64,000 nt of DNA from Anoxybacterium sp963668245 (GCA_963668245.2 OY764195.2:1736001-1800000), one strand, 5' to 3'. Positions 1-9,021 are shown, counted from the first letter of the stretch. The notes: generated by a model not told the origin, from the sequence alone. Made by a program: numbers and translations.

Positions 1-1
1 C

Positions 2-1486
2 TATGATGGATGGAATGATAAGAAATATCTAAATGCAGTTTTGAAAGAATATGATAGTCTCAATGTAAAACCTCAGTACTTAATTGTAGGGGGAGAGTGT
101 GTTCCTGGTTACGACGATGGAATAGAGGCGATGCAATCCTATCTGGAAGAAAACCAAATTAAAATTGGACTAATCGAAAATACAACTCAGCGGCAGAATA
201 TTGCTCAAAAAGGTGTAAACTCTATTGTTCAGAATATGGATTATAATGCCGTTAGAATTTTTAGTGTATGGGATTATATTCAAAATAGATATCAATATTA
301 TGGTTATGAGGGAGCGAAGGAAATTGAAAATACACTTTTTCGTGCAGTGGTGGAACGAAATATTCGTTTGATTTATTTCAAACCAATCAAAGAATATAAA
401 GATGACCACGTATACGTAACCAATGTAGAAGAGTACAGAAGCTTATTTTCTAATTTAGAAAATAGATTAGAAAAGCATAATATAAAGATTGGTCAGGAAG
501 CCTCTATAATGCCGCCATATTTTGTGGCATTATGGGAGAAAATTGCCATTGCTTTTGGTGGTATTGCAGCAGCAGTACTCCTAATTGGTGCTGTGATTCC
601 AATGGGAAGAAGGATTAAGCTTAGCCTTTTAGGAGTAGGCAGTTTTGGTGTACTTGCTGCCTTCTTTGTGATGCCAAGTTATTCAGAGCTATTAACCTCT
701 TTTCTTGCGGCAGTGGTGTTCCCTTGCTTAGCAATTTTGTTGATTGTAAGACAGGGAAAAGAATTTGGAGAAAGGCTAGAACAAAACGAAGGGCTTGGAA
801 CGATAGCAAAATATGGTGTGATTACCTTAATTGGGGGTGTTGTTATTTCCCTACTGGGAGGAATTATGACGGCAGCACCAATCTCTTCTGTAAATTACCT
901 TCTAGAAATTGATATTTTTAGAGGGGTGAAAGCGGCACAATTGATTCCAATTCTCTTTTTTGTACTGGCATATTTAGCTTATTTTGGATTTGGCAAACAA
1001 AAAACAAGACAGGGTATTTTGGAATATGGTGATGTGAAAGAGCTGTTAAATGCTTCTGTTCGTGTGTGGATGCTTCTTGCAGGCGTGATTCTTCTTGGTG
1101 TGGGATACTATTATATCAGTAGAACCGGAAACGATGCAGTGATTGAAGTTTCCAGTCTGGAGATGCTCTTTAGAAATGGGCTTGAAGACCATTTGATTGC
1201 AAGACCGAGAAATAAAGAATTCCTCTTTGCCTTTCCAGCAGTTATCATGTTTGTTTATACTTGTGTGAGGAGATTTAAGCTCTGGACAGTAATGTTTGGG
1301 TTATGTTCGGTTATAGGCATGACCTGTGTAAATAATACGTTCATGCATATCCGTACCCCATTGTATTTGGGATTAGCACGAACAGGATATTCACTGGTTT
1401 TTGGTATTATTCTTGGAGTGATAGGAATTTTCGTATTTGAAATGATATATAAGATTTATCGAAAATTGGAAAGGCAGAATGGGTAG
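2..1486 (+). CDS. DUF5693-like multi-pass membrane protein, 5' end cut by window
   Basis: The reading frame is open to the left edge, so the start lies outside the window; 494 residues are visible. The first roughly 165 visible residues are soluble and resemble a deacetylase-like fold (a motif around VGGECVPGYD), followed by a long hydrophobic region with about eight membrane segments ending in a short basic tail. This arrangement fits the DUF5693 family, which is commonly found directly upstream of csaB in Clostridia. The stop codon is followed immediately by the csaB start, so the two are probably co-transcribed. A role in cell-surface polymer assembly is inferred from context only; no catalytic function is known to me. 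Confidence 0.75.
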   Translation, partial: YDGWNDKKYLNAVLKEYDSLNVKPQYLIVGGECVPGYDDGIEAMQSYLEENQIKIGLIENTTQRQNIAQKGVNSIVQNMDYNAVRIFSVWDYIQNRYQYYGYEGAKEIENTLFRAVVERNIRLIYFKPIKEYKDDHVYVTNVEEYRSLFSNLENRLEKHNIKIGQEASIMPPYFVALWEKIAIAFGGIAAAVLLIGAVIPMGRRIKLSLLGVGSFGVLAAFFVMPSYSELLTSFLAAVVFPCLAILLIVRQGKEFGERLEQNEGLGTIAKYGVITLIGGVVISLLGGIMTAAPISSVNYLLEIDIFRGVKAAQLIPILFFVLAYLAYFGFGKQKTRQGILEYGDVKELLNASVRVWMLLAGVILLGVGYYYISRTGNDAVIEVSSLEMLFRNGLEDHLIARPRNKEFLFAFPAVIMFVYTCVRRFKLWTVMFGLCSVIGMTCVNNTFMHIRTPLYLGLARTGYSLVFGIILGVIGIFVFEMIYKIYRKLERQNG

Positions 1487-2599
1487 ATGATTCGAATCTT
1501 GATTTCAGGATATTATGGATTCAACAATATCGGTGATGAATCCATTCTGCAGTCCGTTGTAGATAGCTTGCAGGAAAAGCTAGAACAAATCGAGATCACT
1601 GTTCTGTCGCAAAATCCTGATTTTACTGCACAGAAATATGGCGTTCATTCTGTCAATCGTAAATCCATAAAGGACATTATCCTAGCTGTTAGAAAGTGTG
1701 ATTTACTGATTAGTGGTGGAGGGAGTCTTCTTCAGGATGTCACCAGTAAAAAAAGCATCTTTTATTACCTAGTCATTATGTGGATTGCATTTTTCTTTCG
1801 GAAAAAAGTTTTGATTTATAGCCAAGGAATCGGACCAATTATCAGTGAAGTGAATCGAAAAATGACAGCATGTACATTAAAGCATGCCCATGGGATTGTG
1901 GTTCGTGATGAAGCATCAAAAGAATTACTTGTGGATATTGGACTTGGTGAAAAAGAAATATTAGTTACGGCTGATCCAGTACTTCGTATCAAACCAAAGG
2001 ATCGATTGCTGGGAGCAGAAATTTTAGAACAAGAGGGATTTGGTAAGGAAACTGGAAAATTAACGGTGGGATTTGCAATCAAAGATAAGAAAACAGATAG
2101 CAATTTTATCGAAGAAATTTGTATTTCGATTCGTCAATTGATTGATCGCTATGAAGCGCAAATTGTGCTGATTCCATTTCATTATTCTGAGGATATGCGG
2201 ATTATAGAGGCGATTGAGGGGCGGTTCGGCAATGCGGTTTGCTGTATCCGTCACAAATATCTAACGAATGAAATGTTAGGTATTATCGGAAATATGGATA
2301 TATTAGTGGGTGTTAGGCTTCACTCTTTGATTCATGCAGCAATCATGGATGTGCCAATGATTGCCATTTCATATGATCCTAAGATTAACTCTTTTATGCA
2401 CTCTTTAGACATGAAGGCTTTGTGTAGTACTTATGATTTTAAGCATGAGTTTTTCTTAGAGGAGTTTGAAAAGACTGTGGAACAGAGTCAACAGATTAAA
2501 GATAATATTAGAGACCATTTAGGATATTTAATAGGACAATTGGATCAAAATGAAGAGCTGATTCAAAAAATAATGGACCAAAAAGGAAAAGGAATGTGA
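1487..2599 (+). CDS. csaB: Polysaccharide pyruvyl transferase CsaB
   Basis: 370 residues, full length for the family. The N-terminus (ISGYYGFNNIGDESIL) and the central GGGSLLQDVTS segment are the typical CsaB/polysaccharide pyruvyl-transferase signatures, and the conserved GVRLHSLIHA motif lies near residue 280. Family members transfer pyruvate from phosphoenolpyruvate to a secondary cell-wall polysaccharide, creating the ligand for S-layer-homology domains. The ATG follows the previous stop codon without a gap and the next gene starts one base after its stop, so the three surface genes form a tight operon. An SLH-anchored surface layer is therefore an expectation for this organism, not something seen in this window. 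Confidence 0.9.
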   Translation: MIRILISGYYGFNNIGDESILQSVVDSLQEKLEQIEITVLSQNPDFTAQKYGVHSVNRKSIKDIILAVRKCDLLISGGGSLLQDVTSKKSIFYYLVIMWIAFFFRKKVLIYSQGIGPIISEVNRKMTACTLKHAHGIVVRDEASKELLVDIGLGEKEILVTADPVLRIKPKDRLLGAEILEQEGFGKETGKLTVGFAIKDKKTDSNFIEEICISIRQLIDRYEAQIVLIPFHYSEDMRIIEAIEGRFGNAVCCIRHKYLTNEMLGIIGNMDILVGVRLHSLIHAAIMDVPMIAISYDPKINSFMHSLDMKALCSTYDFKHEFFLEEFEKTVEQSQQIKDNIRDHLGYLIGQLDQNEELIQKIMDQKGKGM

Positions 2600-2600
2600 T

Positions 2601-3377
2601 ATGATAGCAAGCGATAAAAGAAAGCAGATTCTTGGGGTCCCTGTAGACATGGTAAACAGACAGGAAGCCCTTTCGATATATGAAGATATTATGGAGCAAG
2701 ACGGATGTGGAATGATTGTTACTCCAAATTCTGAAATTGTAATTCATGCAGAAAAAAATCAGTTATTGAAGCAGATTATCTCTCAAGCTGATTTGATTCT
2801 TCCCGATGGCATTGGGCTTGTCTATGCATCAAAGATTATTGGCTCGCCATTAAATGAAAGGGTTACAGGAATTGACTTTTTAGATTCTGTTTTAGCAAAA
2901 CTAGAAAGTAAAGGACAATCCATTTTCTTTTTAGGGAGTAAGCCAGGTGAGGGGAATGAACTTGGGGTTGCTGCTATGGCAGCTAAAAAAATGCAAGAGA
3001 AATACCCCTCATTAAAAGTGGCAGGAACACACCATGGATACTTTAAAGAGAAAGATGAAGAAGCCATTATCAATAAAATCAATCATTCTGGGGCCGATTT
3101 TTTATGTGTTGCATTGGGTTCACCAAAACAAGAAGAATTTGTTTATCGCCATAAAAAAGAACTAAAGGTCAAATGTGCCATTGGAGTAGGCGGAAGTCTC
3201 GATGTATGGGCAGGAACTTTGAAAAGAGCTCCTGAATTCTATCGCAACAATGGGCTGGAGTGGTTGTTCCGTTTGATACAAGAGCCAAGAAGATATAAAA
3301 GAATGGCAGTATTGCCAGTTTTTATGATAAAGGTAGTTATCAGCAGGATGATAGGAGGAGAAAAGAATGTCGGTTGA
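2601..3377 (+). CDS. WecG/TagA/CpsF family glycosyltransferase
   Basis: 258 residues. The family signatures TPNSEIVIHA near residue 40, LPDGIGLVYASKI near 60 and GSPKQEEF near 175 are all present. In Bacillus, TagA adds N-acetylmannosamine to undecaprenyl-diphospho-GlcNAc, the committed step of wall teichoic acid or secondary polymer synthesis; that activity is the likely one here, acting on the cytoplasmic face of the membrane. The start has an AAGGA ribosome site eight bases upstream. Its last 11 bases overlap the first codons of the transketolase N-half, which suggests translational coupling although the functions differ. Confidence 0.85.
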   Translation: MIASDKRKQILGVPVDMVNRQEALSIYEDIMEQDGCGMIVTPNSEIVIHAEKNQLLKQIISQADLILPDGIGLVYASKIIGSPLNERVTGIDFLDSVLAKLESKGQSIFFLGSKPGEGNELGVAAMAAKKMQEKYPSLKVAGTHHGYFKEKDEEAIINKINHSGADFLCVALGSPKQEEFVYRHKKELKVKCAIGVGGSLDVWAGTLKRAPEFYRNNGLEWLFRLIQEPRRYKRMAVLPVFMIKVVISRMIGGEKNVG

Positions 3378-4191
3378 TTACGAAAAGTTAGAACAGATCG
3401 CAAAAGAGATTAGGGTGGATATTATTAAAGCAACTTTTCATGCAGGCTCTGGACACCCAGGTGGGTCCTTATCTGCCGCAGAAATCTTAACGGTGCTGTA
3501 TTTTCAAGAAATGAATATTGATCCAGCAAATCCAAAGAAAGATAATAGAGATAAATTTGTACTCTCAAAGGGTCATGCATCTCCATTGCTTTATGCAACA
3601 TTAGCTAACAGGGGCTATTTCCCAAAAGAAGACCTAGTAACTTTTAGAAAGTTAGGATCAAAACTTCAGGGACACCCAGATATGAAGAAAGTACCTGGTG
3701 TTGAAATGTCTACTGGCTCTTTGGGTCAAGGATTTTCAACTGCAGTGGGTATGGCACTAGCAAATAAAATTGATGGAAATGATAACCGTGTGTATGCACT
3801 GCTTGGCGATGGTGAACTTCAAGAAGGAATTGTATGGGAAACATCTATGTCGGCAGCCCATTATAAACTAGACAATTTAGTTGCATTTATTGACTGGAAT
3901 GGGCTACAAATTGATGGTAAAAATGACGATGTCATGACGGTATCTCCAGTTGATGAAAAGTTTAAGAGCTTTGGATTCAATGTGATTAGTATTGATGGAA
4001 ATTCATTAAACGAGGTAGCGGATGCGTTAGAAGCAGCTAAAAAATTTAAGGGTAAGCCAACTGCGATCATTGCAAAAACCGTGAAAGGAAAAGGGGTTTC
4101 CTTTATGGAAAACAATGCTGGATGGCATGGCAAAGCGCCAAATGAAGATGAGGCTAAGAAGGCAGTGGCAGAATTGGGAGGTGAATGGTAA
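3367..4191 (+). CDS. Transketolase, N-terminal (thiamine-diphosphate binding) subunit
   Basis: 274 residues, the normal size for the N-half of split transketolases. The segments SGHPGGSLSAAE, KGHASPLLYA and the ThDP motif GDGELQEGIVWE are present; the last is the GDG-x-N-type metal/diphosphate site. With the C-terminal subunit encoded next it would interconvert pentose, tetrose and hexose phosphates by two-carbon transfer in the cytoplasm. An AGGAGG site precedes the ATG at the usual distance. The split into two polypeptides is common in Clostridia and is not a frameshift: each half has its own ribosome site. Confidence 0.92.
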   Translation: MSVDYEKLEQIAKEIRVDIIKATFHAGSGHPGGSLSAAEILTVLYFQEMNIDPANPKKDNRDKFVLSKGHASPLLYATLANRGYFPKEDLVTFRKLGSKLQGHPDMKKVPGVEMSTGSLGQGFSTAVGMALANKIDGNDNRVYALLGDGELQEGIVWETSMSAAHYKLDNLVAFIDWNGLQIDGKNDDVMTVSPVDEKFKSFGFNVISIDGNSLNEVADALEAAKKFKGKPTAIIAKTVKGKGVSFMENNAGWHGKAPNEDEAKKAVAELGGEW

Positions 4192-5117
4192 TGTCAGAAA
4201 AAATGGCAACAAGACAAGCGTATGGAGAAATTCTTGTAAAGCTTGGTGAAGAAATGGAAGATATCGTTGTGCTGGATGCAGATTTATCAAAATCCACGAT
4301 GACCACCCATTTTGCAGGGAAATACCCAGAGCGTTTCTTTAATATGGGAATTGCGGAGCAAAACATGTATGGAGTAGCGGCTGGCTTAGCCCATTCTGGC
4401 AAGACCGTATTTGCCAGTACTTTTGCAATGTTTGCTGCGGGAAGAGCTTTTGAAATTGTAAGAAATGCAATTGGATATACAAAAGCAAATGTTAAAATCT
4501 GCGCAACCCATGCTGGAATCACAGTTGGGGAAGATGGGGGAAGTCATCAGACAGTGGAAGATATCGCATTGATGAGATCCATCCCTGGTATGATTGTAAT
4601 TAACCCTTCAGATGGAATGTCTACGCGCAAATTGATTACAGCTGCTGCTAAACTTGATGGCCCGGTTTTTGTACGGCTTGGTAGAGCTGCGGTTCCTGGA
4701 ATCTACGAGGAAGACAGCGAAATTCAAATTGGAAAAGGGATGTGTGTCAAGGAGGGTTCTGATTATACGGTGATTGCCACTGGTGTTATGGTAAATGAGG
4801 CAATGATTGCAGCAGACCTATTAGAGCAGGAAGGAATTCATATCCGTGTTATCGACATGCATACAATTAAGCCGATTGATGCAGATATCATCGTGAAAGC
4901 GGCTATGGAAACAAAGGGAATTGTTACGGCTGAAGAGCATTCCATTTTGGGTGGACTTGGTTCTGCCGTTTCTGAAGTAGTTGTACAAAAAAGTCCGACT
5001 AAAATGGCTTTTGTTGGATTGAACGATACCTTTGGTGAATCAGGAAAACCAGCTGAATTAATGGAAAAATATGGCTTGACTGCAAAAGAAATTGTTGCTG
5101 CGGTGAAAAGACTGTAA
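4191..5117 (+). CDS. Transketolase, C-terminal subunit
   Basis: 308 residues carrying the pyrimidine-binding and C-terminal transketolase domains; the segments FFNMGIAEQNMYGVAAGLA (the catalytic Glu region) and EEHSILGGLGSAVSE are diagnostic. I chose the ATG at 4191, which overlaps the previous TAA as TAATG and sits 7 bases after GGGAGGTG; an in-frame ATG at 4185 is only two bases from that ribosome site and is unlikely. The TAATG junction suggests coupled translation, giving equal amounts of the two subunits. A strong terminator follows. Confidence 0.92.
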   Translation: MSEKMATRQAYGEILVKLGEEMEDIVVLDADLSKSTMTTHFAGKYPERFFNMGIAEQNMYGVAAGLAHSGKTVFASTFAMFAAGRAFEIVRNAIGYTKANVKICATHAGITVGEDGGSHQTVEDIALMRSIPGMIVINPSDGMSTRKLITAAAKLDGPVFVRLGRAAVPGIYEEDSEIQIGKGMCVKEGSDYTVIATGVMVNEAMIAADLLEQEGIHIRVIDMHTIKPIDADIIVKAAMETKGIVTAEEHSILGGLGSAVSEVVVQKSPTKMAFVGLNDTFGESGKPAELMEKYGLTAKEIVAAVKRL

Positions 5118-5144
5118 ACTGGCATCGTACGTTCTATGGCATTT

Positions 5145-5198
5145 AATCCTTGTAAGAGAGATAAAGAAATTTATGCTCTCCTACAAGGATTTTTTTAT
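5145..5198 (+). terminator. Rho-independent terminator after transketolase operon
   Basis: Positions 5145-5160 and 5176-5191 form a 16-bp stem with one mismatch, followed by a run of T. It closes the surface-polymer/transketolase transcription unit. Confidence 0.9.
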
Positions 5199-5266
5199 TT
5201 TGGGAGAAACATCATATTTTCCATCATTTTCATCGCAATACTCATAGGACTAATTAATTTCATAAA

Positions 5267-5297
5267 TTGACAAATAATGTAAATGTGATACCATAAT
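5267..5297 (+). promoter_or_regulatory. Sigma-A-like promoter for the MinD-like gene
   Basis: TTGACA at 5267 is followed by a CATAAT-type -10 at 5292 with a 19-base spacer, just upstream of a strong AAGGAGGG ribosome site at 5308-5315. The -35 is perfect; the -10 register is less certain. Confidence 0.55.
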
Positions 5298-5322
5298 TCC
5301 ATAGGATAAGGAGGGATGGAAA

Positions 5323-6117
5323 TTGAATCGCATTTTTAGAAGAGAATTAGGACCATTACAAGGAACCATACAAGGGTTACGAAATAGAATTGGTGTAATT
5401 GGAATATCTGAATCTGTAGGTGTCAGCTTTTTCTGTTGTACCTTTGCAAGTTTTTTGGTAGAGCAAACAGAGCACAAAGTTTCGGTAATGGAATTAGGAA
5501 AGCCCGCTATTTTCGATGCCATCGGCATTGATAAACGTTTTGCAGGACGTGAATATTACGACTATTTTGCGGATTATAGCAGTAGAAAGTTAATCTCTAA
5601 AATACAAAATATAGATGAAGGGATCAATTGGATGGTAAAATTGCCTGAACCAAAGTTGACTTGGAATTCTGGAACGACTGAGCATCAATCGCATCAAGTT
5701 TTTTATGAGGAACAGCTTCTTCTCATTGAAAAGGCTTGGGGAGATGTTGTTTTATGCGATTTTTCAGGGATGGAAAATCATATAAAAGAGTTGTTACAGT
5801 ATATGGACCAGGTGGTTTTCTTCATTGATCCATTGCCCTCTAAAATATTGAAAGGACAACTGATTTTAGCAAAAATTAAAGAATTGGAACAGGCGGGACT
5901 ATCCGTTGTATATGTAATTAATCAGATGAATCGTGGAGTAAGAAAAAAACAGATGGAAGATTTTTTGCAATTAAAGGGTGGGATTTTAATTCCATTGATT
6001 CCTAAGGAATATATCTATACAGCAGAATACCAATGTAGAATTCCATACAATCTTAAAGAAGTCAAACCATTTCTGTTCGACTCCTATTTGGAAGTAAAGA
6101 ATAAGTTGAATTTGTAG
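5323..6117 (+). CDS. Degenerate MinD/ParA-like P-loop protein, unknown role
   Basis: 264 residues starting at TTG, set by AAGGAGGG seven bases upstream. Residues about 22-40 (RIGVIGISESVGVSFFC) occupy the place of a deviant Walker A loop of the MinD/ParA/CpsD group, but the GK-S/T lysine is absent. A Walker-B-like strand, DVVLCDFSG, lies near residue 140, and VVYVINQMNRG near 200 matches the later strand that normally carries the base-binding Asn. I therefore see a MinD-type fold that probably lacks normal ATPase chemistry. It has its own promoter and sits directly upstream of ftsEX. Function is not known to me; a division or cell-wall role is only suggested by position. Confidence 0.6.
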   Translation: MNRIFRRELGPLQGTIQGLRNRIGVIGISESVGVSFFCCTFASFLVEQTEHKVSVMELGKPAIFDAIGIDKRFAGREYYDYFADYSSRKLISKIQNIDEGINWMVKLPEPKLTWNSGTTEHQSHQVFYEEQLLLIEKAWGDVVLCDFSGMENHIKELLQYMDQVVFFIDPLPSKILKGQLILAKIKELEQAGLSVVYVINQMNRGVRKKQMEDFLQLKGGILIPLIPKEYIYTAEYQCRIPYNLKEVKPFLFDSYLEVKNKLNL

Positions 6118-6141
6118 GCAGCATAATTTTCTCCACCCAAT

Positions 6142-6158
6142 TGTAATGAACTTGTAAT
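6142..6158 (+). promoter_or_regulatory. Putative WalR (YycF) box upstream of ftsE
   Basis: TGTAAT at 6142-6147 and TGTAAT at 6153-6158 are separated by five bases, an exact fit to the published WalR consensus TGTWAH-N5-TGTWAH. It lies about 34 bases upstream of the likely ftsE -10 (TATAAT, 6192-6197). WalRK controls cell-wall hydrolases in low-GC Gram-positives, which matches the ftsE-ftsX-M23 operon behind it. Confidence 0.55.
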
Positions 6159-6168
6159 GAATAAGGTA

Positions 6169-6197
6169 TTCAATCTTATCAGGTTTTATATTATAAT
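6169..6197 (+). promoter_or_regulatory. Candidate ftsE promoter
   Basis: A perfect TATAAT at 6192-6197 is preceded at 17 bases by a weak -35 (TTCAAT, 6169-6174). The weak -35 would fit a promoter that needs an activator, in line with the WalR-like box just upstream. Confidence 0.5.
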
Positions 6198-6261
6198 AAA
6201 GTGTAGTTTTATGTACAGATTTAAAACAAATTTTATAAACAAGAAAGGACTCTTACCATAC

Positions 6262-7002
6262 ATGATTGTGTTTAATAATGTAACAAAGTCCTATGGAACT
6301 AATATTGGCATACAGGATGTAAGCGTTAAAATAGATAAGGGAGATTTTGTTTTTCTCGTTGGACCAAGTGGAGCGGGAAAATCTACCTTTATTCGGTTGA
6401 TCTTAAAAGAAATCGATGCAGAACGAGGCAGTATCAAGTTTAATGGCATGGAAATTACAAAAATGTCTAATCGTCAGATTCCTAAACTCCGAAGAAGTAC
6501 AGGCATTGTTTTTCAAGACTTTAGATTACTTCCGCAAAAAACTGTTTTTGAAAATGTGGCATTTGCCATGGAAATATTACACATGAGCCAAAGATCCATC
6601 CGAAGGCATGTTCCTCAAGTTTTAAGCTTGGTTGGAATTAGCTCAAAGGCGAACAAATATCCCCATGAACTGTCAGCTGGCGAACAACAGCGTGTTGCCA
6701 TCGCAAGAGCAATTATCAATAATCCAACGGTTCTCATCGCCGATGAACCAACGGGAAACCTAGATCCGGATACCGCATGGGAAATCATGAAGCTCCTTGA
6801 ACAGATTAATTTGAGAGGAACGACTATTGTAATGGTTACGCATGCAAAGGATATTGTAGACCGAATGGGAAAAAGGGTTATTGCCATTGAAAAAGGGCGC
6901 ATTGCTCGTGATGATAGTAATGGGGGATATGGCATCTTTGAGGATGAGAATATTTTGACATCGTTGTTCAGGGGGGGTGGATTTAAAGGCAATGCTAAAT
7001 AG
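6262..7002 (+). CDS. ftsE: Cell division ABC transporter ATPase FtsE
   Basis: 246 residues from the ATG at 6262. An in-frame upstream start at 6157 would add 35 residues that lie over the promoter and are not FtsE-like. Walker A GPSGAGKS is at residues 34-41, the ABC signature is LSAGEQQRVAIARA, and Walker B is VLIADEPTGNLDPDTA with the conserved Glu. FtsE energises FtsX, which activates cell-wall hydrolases across the membrane. The ribosome site (AAAGGA) is about 12 bases from the start, a rather long spacing. The 3' end overlaps the start of ftsX. Confidence 0.93.
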   Translation: MIVFNNVTKSYGTNIGIQDVSVKIDKGDFVFLVGPSGAGKSTFIRLILKEIDAERGSIKFNGMEITKMSNRQIPKLRRSTGIVFQDFRLLPQKTVFENVAFAMEILHMSQRSIRRHVPQVLSLVGISSKANKYPHELSAGEQQRVAIARAIINNPTVLIADEPTGNLDPDTAWEIMKLLEQINLRGTTIVMVTHAKDIVDRMGKRVIAIEKGRIARDDSNGGYGIFEDENILTSLFRGGGFKGNAK

Positions 7003-7885
7003 TTGGATTTATGCAGTAAAGCAAGCTTTGAAGCAGGCATTCAGAAATAGAGCGATGAGTGTTGCATCTATGTTCTCAATTACAGCGATGTTGTTGATTT
7101 TAGGCTTGTTCTTTATACTGGTTGTGAATATTAATATGGTATCGGAAACTGCGAAAAAACAGTTCGATACCATACAGGTTTATCTATTAGATGAGACGAC
7201 ATACGAAGAAGCAAATAGCATGATTAACACCTTGTCGTCTTTGGATGGGGTCAAGGAGGCCTTCTATCTTTCAAAAGATGAGGCTTTGGCTTCCTGGAAA
7301 TCTAAGTGGGGGGACAATGCGTATTTACTGGATGGATTGGATGAAAACCCTCTTCCCAATTCGCTGATGATTACGGTTTCTCAATTAGAGTCAGCTGATG
7401 CAGTCGTGATGAAGTTAAAAACTTTTCAGGGCATTGAAGACATAAAGTATTATAAAGACACGGTAGATCAATTGATGAAAATCACAAAGTTTATTCAAAT
7501 TGGTGCAATGATAGTGATTTTCTTTTTGGTAGTTGTATCTGTTGTGGTTGTTTCCAACACAATTAAACTGACCGTATTAGCAAGAGAACGAGAGATTAGC
7601 ATTATGAAATATATCGGTGCAACCAACTGGTTTATACGGGGACCATTTTTAGTGGAAGGTATTTTTATCGGAATCATATCGGCATTGGCATCGGTAGGAA
7701 TTATCAGTTTGATTTACTATAAGATAATGGAATTAATCGGGCAGGAGATTTTTGTTATCTTATCTACCACAATGGTTCCTGGTGAGTTTTTGGTAAAGCA
7801 TCTTGTTTGGATTTTTGTATCTTTAGGAGTTAGTATTGGGGCTTGTGGCAGTATTATATCCATGAGAAGGTTCTTGGACACATAG
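6992..7885 (+). CDS. ftsX: Cell division protein FtsX
   Basis: 297 residues from the ATG at 6992 (a GTG at 6977 would add five residues). The predicted layout is FtsX-like: one N-terminal membrane helix after a basic amphipathic segment, an extracellular loop of about 110 residues, then three more helices with the VSNTIKLTVLAREREISIMKYIGAT segment between helices two and three. The external loop is the part that contacts hydrolase partners in characterised FtsEX systems. It overlaps ftsE and is followed 18 bases later by a secreted coiled-coil M23 protein, the classic FtsEX effector arrangement. Confidence 0.92.
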   Translation: MLNSWIYAVKQALKQAFRNRAMSVASMFSITAMLLILGLFFILVVNINMVSETAKKQFDTIQVYLLDETTYEEANSMINTLSSLDGVKEAFYLSKDEALASWKSKWGDNAYLLDGLDENPLPNSLMITVSQLESADAVVMKLKTFQGIEDIKYYKDTVDQLMKITKFIQIGAMIVIFFLVVVSVVVVSNTIKLTVLAREREISIMKYIGATNWFIRGPFLVEGIFIGIISALASVGIISLIYYKIMELIGQEIFVILSTTMVPGEFLVKHLVWIFVSLGVSIGACGSIISMRRFLDT

Positions 7886-7903
7886 AGCGAGGGGGGATTT
7901 GTT

Positions 7904-9019
7904 TTGGTTAAAGTGGTATCCTATGTTGTAACTTGTCTTTTATTTGTATCGTTGTTTACCTTTGCAATCACTTATGCGGGCAACGAACAAGATCAATTGG
8001 ATGATGTGCAAGATCAGATCAATCAGACTCAGTCTGATTTAAAAGAAGGAAAAAAGAAAGAAAGCCAATTAAATGCACAGATAAAAGATTTGGAATCGAA
8101 AATTAATTCATCTGAAAAAGAAATTGGAACAATTCAGACCAATATTGCTTCTATGCAAGAGCAGATTTCTACTGTGAAGCAAAATCTTGTTTTAGTCGAA
8201 CAGGAAATGGACGAACAAAATGAAAACCTAAATCAACGATTACGAGCGATGTATAAAAATGGAAATGTGGGCATGATTCAAATTCTTTTGGGATCTGACA
8301 GCATAACTGATTTCATGAGCAATATGGATATGGTTCAAAAGATATTTGATAACGATGTGGAAGTATTACAATTGATGGAAGCGCAACATGCGAAAGTGGA
8401 AGCTCAAAAAAACCAATTAGAATCACTACAAGAACAATTGGTGGCACAGCAAAAAGAAGAATCAGAAAAGCAGCAGGCGTTGGTGGCCTCTAGGGGAGAA
8501 GTTGCCAATTTAAAGGCTTCGGTTGCCAGTGATAATAAGCAATTAGAAGAGCAGATTGATGAACTAAATGCAGAAGCAGACCGACTGGTATCAGAAATTA
8601 AAAAGCTACAAGGTGATGCAGATTATGCAGGTGGGGAGTTGTGTTGGCCATCGGCATCTAGTACTCGCGTTACCTCTCCATTTGGATATCGAATCCATCC
8701 TATTTTAAAAGTCAGGAAGCTGCACACTGGGATTGATATCGGAGCAGCTTCTGGCACCAACGTACTTGCAGCAAATAGTGGAACTGTCATTAAGGCTGCA
8801 TGGAATAATAGCTATGGAAATGTAATTATGATTGACCATGGCGGCGGAATTGTTACGTTGTATGCGCACAATAGTAAATTGCTTGTTAGTACTGGTGATA
8901 CGGTAACAAGAGGTCAGGTAATTGCATTAGTTGGTTCTACTGGAGATTCTACTGGACCTCATATTCATTTTGAGGTACGTGTTAATGGCGAGTATAAGAA
9001 TCCAATGGATTGGTTTTAA
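7904..9019 (+). CDS. Secreted coiled-coil M23 peptidase, probable FtsEX effector (CwlO/PcsB/EnvC-like role)
   Basis: 371 residues from TTG 7904, set by GAGGGGG eight bases upstream. A signal peptide ends around residue 26 (TYA then GN). Residues about 28-240 are a long Glu/Gln/Lys-rich coiled coil, and residues about 250-371 are a LytM/M23 domain. The zinc ligands are intact: the HTGIDIG motif supplies His and Asp, and PHIHFEV supplies the later His-x-His. It should therefore be an active endopeptidase, unlike degenerate activators such as EnvC. Coiled coil plus hydrolase directly after ftsEX strongly suggests that FtsX gates its activity at the wall. Confidence 0.88.
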   Translation: MVKVVSYVVTCLLFVSLFTFAITYAGNEQDQLDDVQDQINQTQSDLKEGKKKESQLNAQIKDLESKINSSEKEIGTIQTNIASMQEQISTVKQNLVLVEQEMDEQNENLNQRLRAMYKNGNVGMIQILLGSDSITDFMSNMDMVQKIFDNDVEVLQLMEAQHAKVEAQKNQLESLQEQLVAQQKEESEKQQALVASRGEVANLKASVASDNKQLEEQIDELNAEADRLVSEIKKLQGDADYAGGELCWPSASSTRVTSPFGYRIHPILKVRKLHTGIDIGAASGTNVLAANSGTVIKAAWNNSYGNVIMIDHGGGIVTLYAHNSKLLVSTGDTVTRGQVIALVGSTGDSTGPHIHFEVRVNGEYKNPMDWF

Positions 9020-9021
9020 TT

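Noticed and set aside
3367..5117. Frameshifted transketolase
   Set aside because: Two polypeptides with separate ribosome sites and a TAATG junction are the normal split form in Clostridia.
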